The notes beneath the pieces are model-generated. The model saw only the letters and a list, made by a program, of their open reading frames with translations, was not told where the DNA came from and did no database searches. Below, piece after piece: positions 6,555-8,019 of a stretch of DNA of 8,019 nt. Source of the stretch: Alphaproteobacteria bacterium (GTDB taxonomy: Bacteria; Pseudomonadota; Alphaproteobacteria; Sphingomonadales; Sphingomonadaceae). A program made the translations under genes and the position numbers. Each line of letters starts with the position of its first letter. The stretch's first letter is position 1. The stretch is taken from assembly GCA_018970965.1 (NCBI GenBank), contig JAGWVG010000072.1, positions 1 to 8,019 of the forward strand. Reading direction: 5' to 3'.

Positions 6555-7220
6555 ATGGGTATTTTTTCCCGAACCCGCGATATCATCGCCGCCAATGTCA
6601 CCGACTTGCTTGATAAGGCGGAAGACCCTGCAAAGATGATCCGCATGATCATCATGGAGATGGAAGAGACGCTGATCGAAGTGCGCGCCTCTGCCGCGCG
6701 CACCATTGCGGATCAAAAGGAACTCCGCCGCCACATCGCCAAGCTGGAAACGCTGCAAGACAGCTGGCGCGAAAAGGCTGAGCTGGCCTTGTCGAAAGAT
6801 CGCGAAGATCTGGCGAAGGCCGCATTGGTTGAACGCCAAAAGGCCGTCGATATGGCGGAACAGCTTCAGTCGGAAATCGCCGTGCTCGACGATGCCCTTA
6901 AGGTGAATGAAGAAGACATCGCCAAGCTGCAGGCCAAGCTGCGCGAAGCGCGCGCGCGCCAGAACAGCGTGATGACGCGTCTGGAAGCGGCAAATAATCG
7001 CATCCGCGTGCGCGAAGCCTATGCCGGCACCAAGGTGGACGAAGCCTTTGCACGCTTTGAAACGCTGGAACGCCGGGTTGACCTTGCCGAAGGTCGGGCA
7101 GATGCTCTGGGCATGGGTGTAGAACCGAAAACCCTTGAAGAAGAAATTGCCGAGCTGCGCTCTTCGGAAAAGGTGGAGGCTGAGCTGGAAGCGCTTAAGG
7201 CGCAAGTGAAGAAAGGCTGA
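6555..7220 (+). CDS. pspA: Phage shock protein A (PspA/IM30 family)
   Basis: PspA is the peripheral inner-membrane effector of the phage-shock response. It binds and inhibits PspF when the membrane is healthy, and under stress forms large assemblies on the membrane that limit proton leakage. This copy has 221 aa, the usual length. The amphipathic N-terminal helix (MGIFSRTRDIIAANV) and the EDP-containing block (AEDPAKMIRMIIMEMEETLIEVR, 22-44) are both conserved in the family. Residues about 30-150 and 160-220 are heptad-like coiled coil, with FETLERRVDLAEGRAD (168-183) as the second conserved block. The start at 6555 follows AAGGAG (6541-6546) by 8 bases. It is second in the operon, ends 4 bases before pspB, and is expected to be induced from the sigma-54 promoter, possibly tuned by the hairpin just upstream. 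Confidence 0.97.
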   Translation: MGIFSRTRDIIAANVTDLLDKAEDPAKMIRMIIMEMEETLIEVRASAARTIADQKELRRHIAKLETLQDSWREKAELALSKDREDLAKAALVERQKAVDMAEQLQSEIAVLDDALKVNEEDIAKLQAKLREARARQNSVMTRLEAANNRIRVREAYAGTKVDEAFARFETLERRVDLAEGRADALGMGVEPKTLEEEIAELRSSEKVEAELEALKAQVKKG

Positions 7221-7224
7221 ACCA

Positions 7225-7455
7225 ATGCCGCCCGAAATCATCATTGCCCCGCTTGTTGTCGGCATTCTCTTTCTCGGACTGCCCTGGCTGATCCTCCACT
7301 ATATGACCAAGTGGAAGACCGCCGCCACGCTGACCCGCGAAGACGAAAATCTTCTCGACGAGCTGTATGACATCGCCCGCCGCCTTGAAGACCGGATGAC
7401 CACGATCGAACGAATCATCGCTGCAGACGACCCCAATTGGAAGAAGAGCGCCTAA
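7225..7455 (+). CDS. pspB: Phage shock protein B
   Basis: PspB is a small inner-membrane protein that works with PspC to sense envelope stress and draw PspA away from PspF. This 76-aa product has one N-terminal membrane span (about 5-26) followed by a cytoplasmic tail that can form a leucine-zipper-like helix (LLDELYDIARRLEDRMTTIERII, 43-65) ending in DDPNW, as in the family. The ATG at 7225 lies 4 bases after the pspA stop, with a GAAAGG-type Shine-Dalgarno inside the last pspA codons, so the two are probably coupled. A gap of 47 bases follows before pspC. Confidence 0.93.
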   Translation: MPPEIIIAPLVVGILFLGLPWLILHYMTKWKTAATLTREDENLLDELYDIARRLEDRMTTIERIIAADDPNWKKSA

Positions 7456-7502
7456 GCGTCTCGACCCCTCAAAACTCTCCACGCTAAAACGGAGTACCGA
7501 TC

Positions 7503-7883
7503 ATGGCTGCAAGCCGCACCAATTTTTATCTCGATAAGCAAAACAGCAAATGGCTGGGCGTGTGCTCGGGCATTGCGGACTACACGGGCGTCGACGTCAC
7601 CTGGGTGCGTGTCGGCACGGTCATCCTGACCCTGCTGGGCGGCTTCCCTTGGACGCTGATTGCCTATTGGGCAACTGCCTGGATTGCCGATGATAAGCCC
7701 AAGGGCTTGTATGGCGATAAGGAGGAAGCAAAATTTTGGCAGGGTGTCCGCCAATCCCCCACGCGCACCACACGCGATGTGCGGTCGAAGCTGCGTGATA
7801 TTGATCGCCGCCTGGCCGATGCCGAGGCGCATTACACCGCCCGCAACACCCGCCTTGCCGATGAGATCGACAATCTGAAATAA
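7503..7883 (+). CDS. pspC: Phage shock protein C (PspC domain)
   Basis: PspC is the membrane partner of PspB in stress signalling to PspA. At 126 aa the length is normal. The PspC domain shows NFYLDKQNSKWLGVCSGIADYTGVDVTWVR (7-36), including the GVCSGIA turn, followed by a hydrophobic segment (about 37-62) holding LLGGFPWTLIAYW. The C-terminal part (about 88-126) is charged and coiled-coil-like, a likely site for interaction with PspB or PspA. Translation starts at 7503, 8 bases after CGGAG. It follows pspB by 47 bases without a visible terminator, and the next ORF begins 10 bases after its stop, so it belongs to the same transcript. Confidence 0.94.
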   Translation: MAASRTNFYLDKQNSKWLGVCSGIADYTGVDVTWVRVGTVILTLLGGFPWTLIAYWATAWIADDKPKGLYGDKEEAKFWQGVRQSPTRTTRDVRSKLRDIDRRLADAEAHYTARNTRLADEIDNLK

Positions 7884-7893
7884 GGAGGCACAG

Positions 7894-8019
7894 ATGATTG
7901 AGACACAACTGGCCCCCTATGTGCCTGCCATAGCGATGATGGGCGTCTCCATCGGGCTTTTAGGGGTCATCGGCTGGATCTTTACGACTTGGCTCCGGAT
8001 CAAAAATGGCTATCCGCTT
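7894..8019 (+). CDS. Psp-operon membrane protein, 3' end cut by window
   Basis: This is an ORF open to the window edge, with 42 codons visible. The start at 7894 is strongly supported by AAGGAGG (7882-7888), which overlaps the pspC stop and lies 5 bases before the ATG. The product begins MIETQLAPYVPA and has one clear membrane span (about 12-33), then a basic turn with TWLRIKNGYPL. From memory, small membrane proteins with a WLRIKxGYPLE-like segment and a coiled-coil tail follow pspC in sphingomonads, and this may be one. It does not obviously match E. coli PspD. By position it should be induced with pspABC and act at the inner membrane, but its role is not known to me. Confidence 0.75.
   Translation, partial: MIETQLAPYVPAIAMMGVSIGLLGVIGWIFTTWLRIKNGYPL

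Noticed and set aside
7475..7496. CTCC/GGAG pairing that might mask the pspC ribosome site
   Set aside because: Only four pairs can form over a 10-base loop, which is expected by chance.

Overview
The window looks like a piece of an alphaproteobacterial chromosome, most likely from a sphingomonad (order Sphingomonadales). The reasons are the moderately GC-rich coding style, the housekeeping order dapF-mtaB-ftsY-ispZ, and a phage-shock (psp) locus whose accessory small ORFs resemble those I associate with that group. The taxonomic call rests on protein style and gene order, not on a database search. Coding density is very high, no gap exceeds about 175 bases, and I see no mobile element, tRNA, rRNA or CRISPR array.

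Region 1 (1-1480, + strand) is the 3' part of a membrane-anchored GGDEF-EAL cyclic-di-GMP enzyme whose start lies upstream of the window. Region 2 (1532-5091, + strand) is a tightly packed housekeeping run. It holds diaminopimelate epimerase (dapF, lysine and peptidoglycan precursor), the tRNA t6A37 methylthiotransferase (mtaB), the SRP receptor GTPase (ftsY) and the inner-membrane septation protein IspZ/YciB. Each junction within this run overlaps by 4 to about 11 bases, which indicates one translationally coupled transcript.

Region 3 (5092-8019) is a complete-looking phage-shock control locus. pspF, a sigma-54 enhancer-binding activator without a receiver domain, is on the minus strand and ends exactly where ispZ ends. 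From the divergent spacer a well-formed sigma-54 promoter (GG-N10-GC at 6221-6234) drives, on the + strand, a 50-codon secreted or membrane small ORF, then pspA, pspB, pspC and a membrane ORF cut by the window edge. Between the candidate PspF sites (6120-6176) and the promoter lie A/T tracts repeated at about helical spacing, which suggests built-in DNA bending.

Functionally, PspA would hold PspF inactive until membrane stress signalled through PspB/PspC releases it. PspF plus sigma-54 RNA polymerase then fires the operon and PspA assembles on the damaged inner membrane. The least understood parts are the 50-aa first gene, the hairpins in and after it, and the last partial gene. I found no evidence for a wholly new system; these accessory pieces of a known stress system are the best leads.
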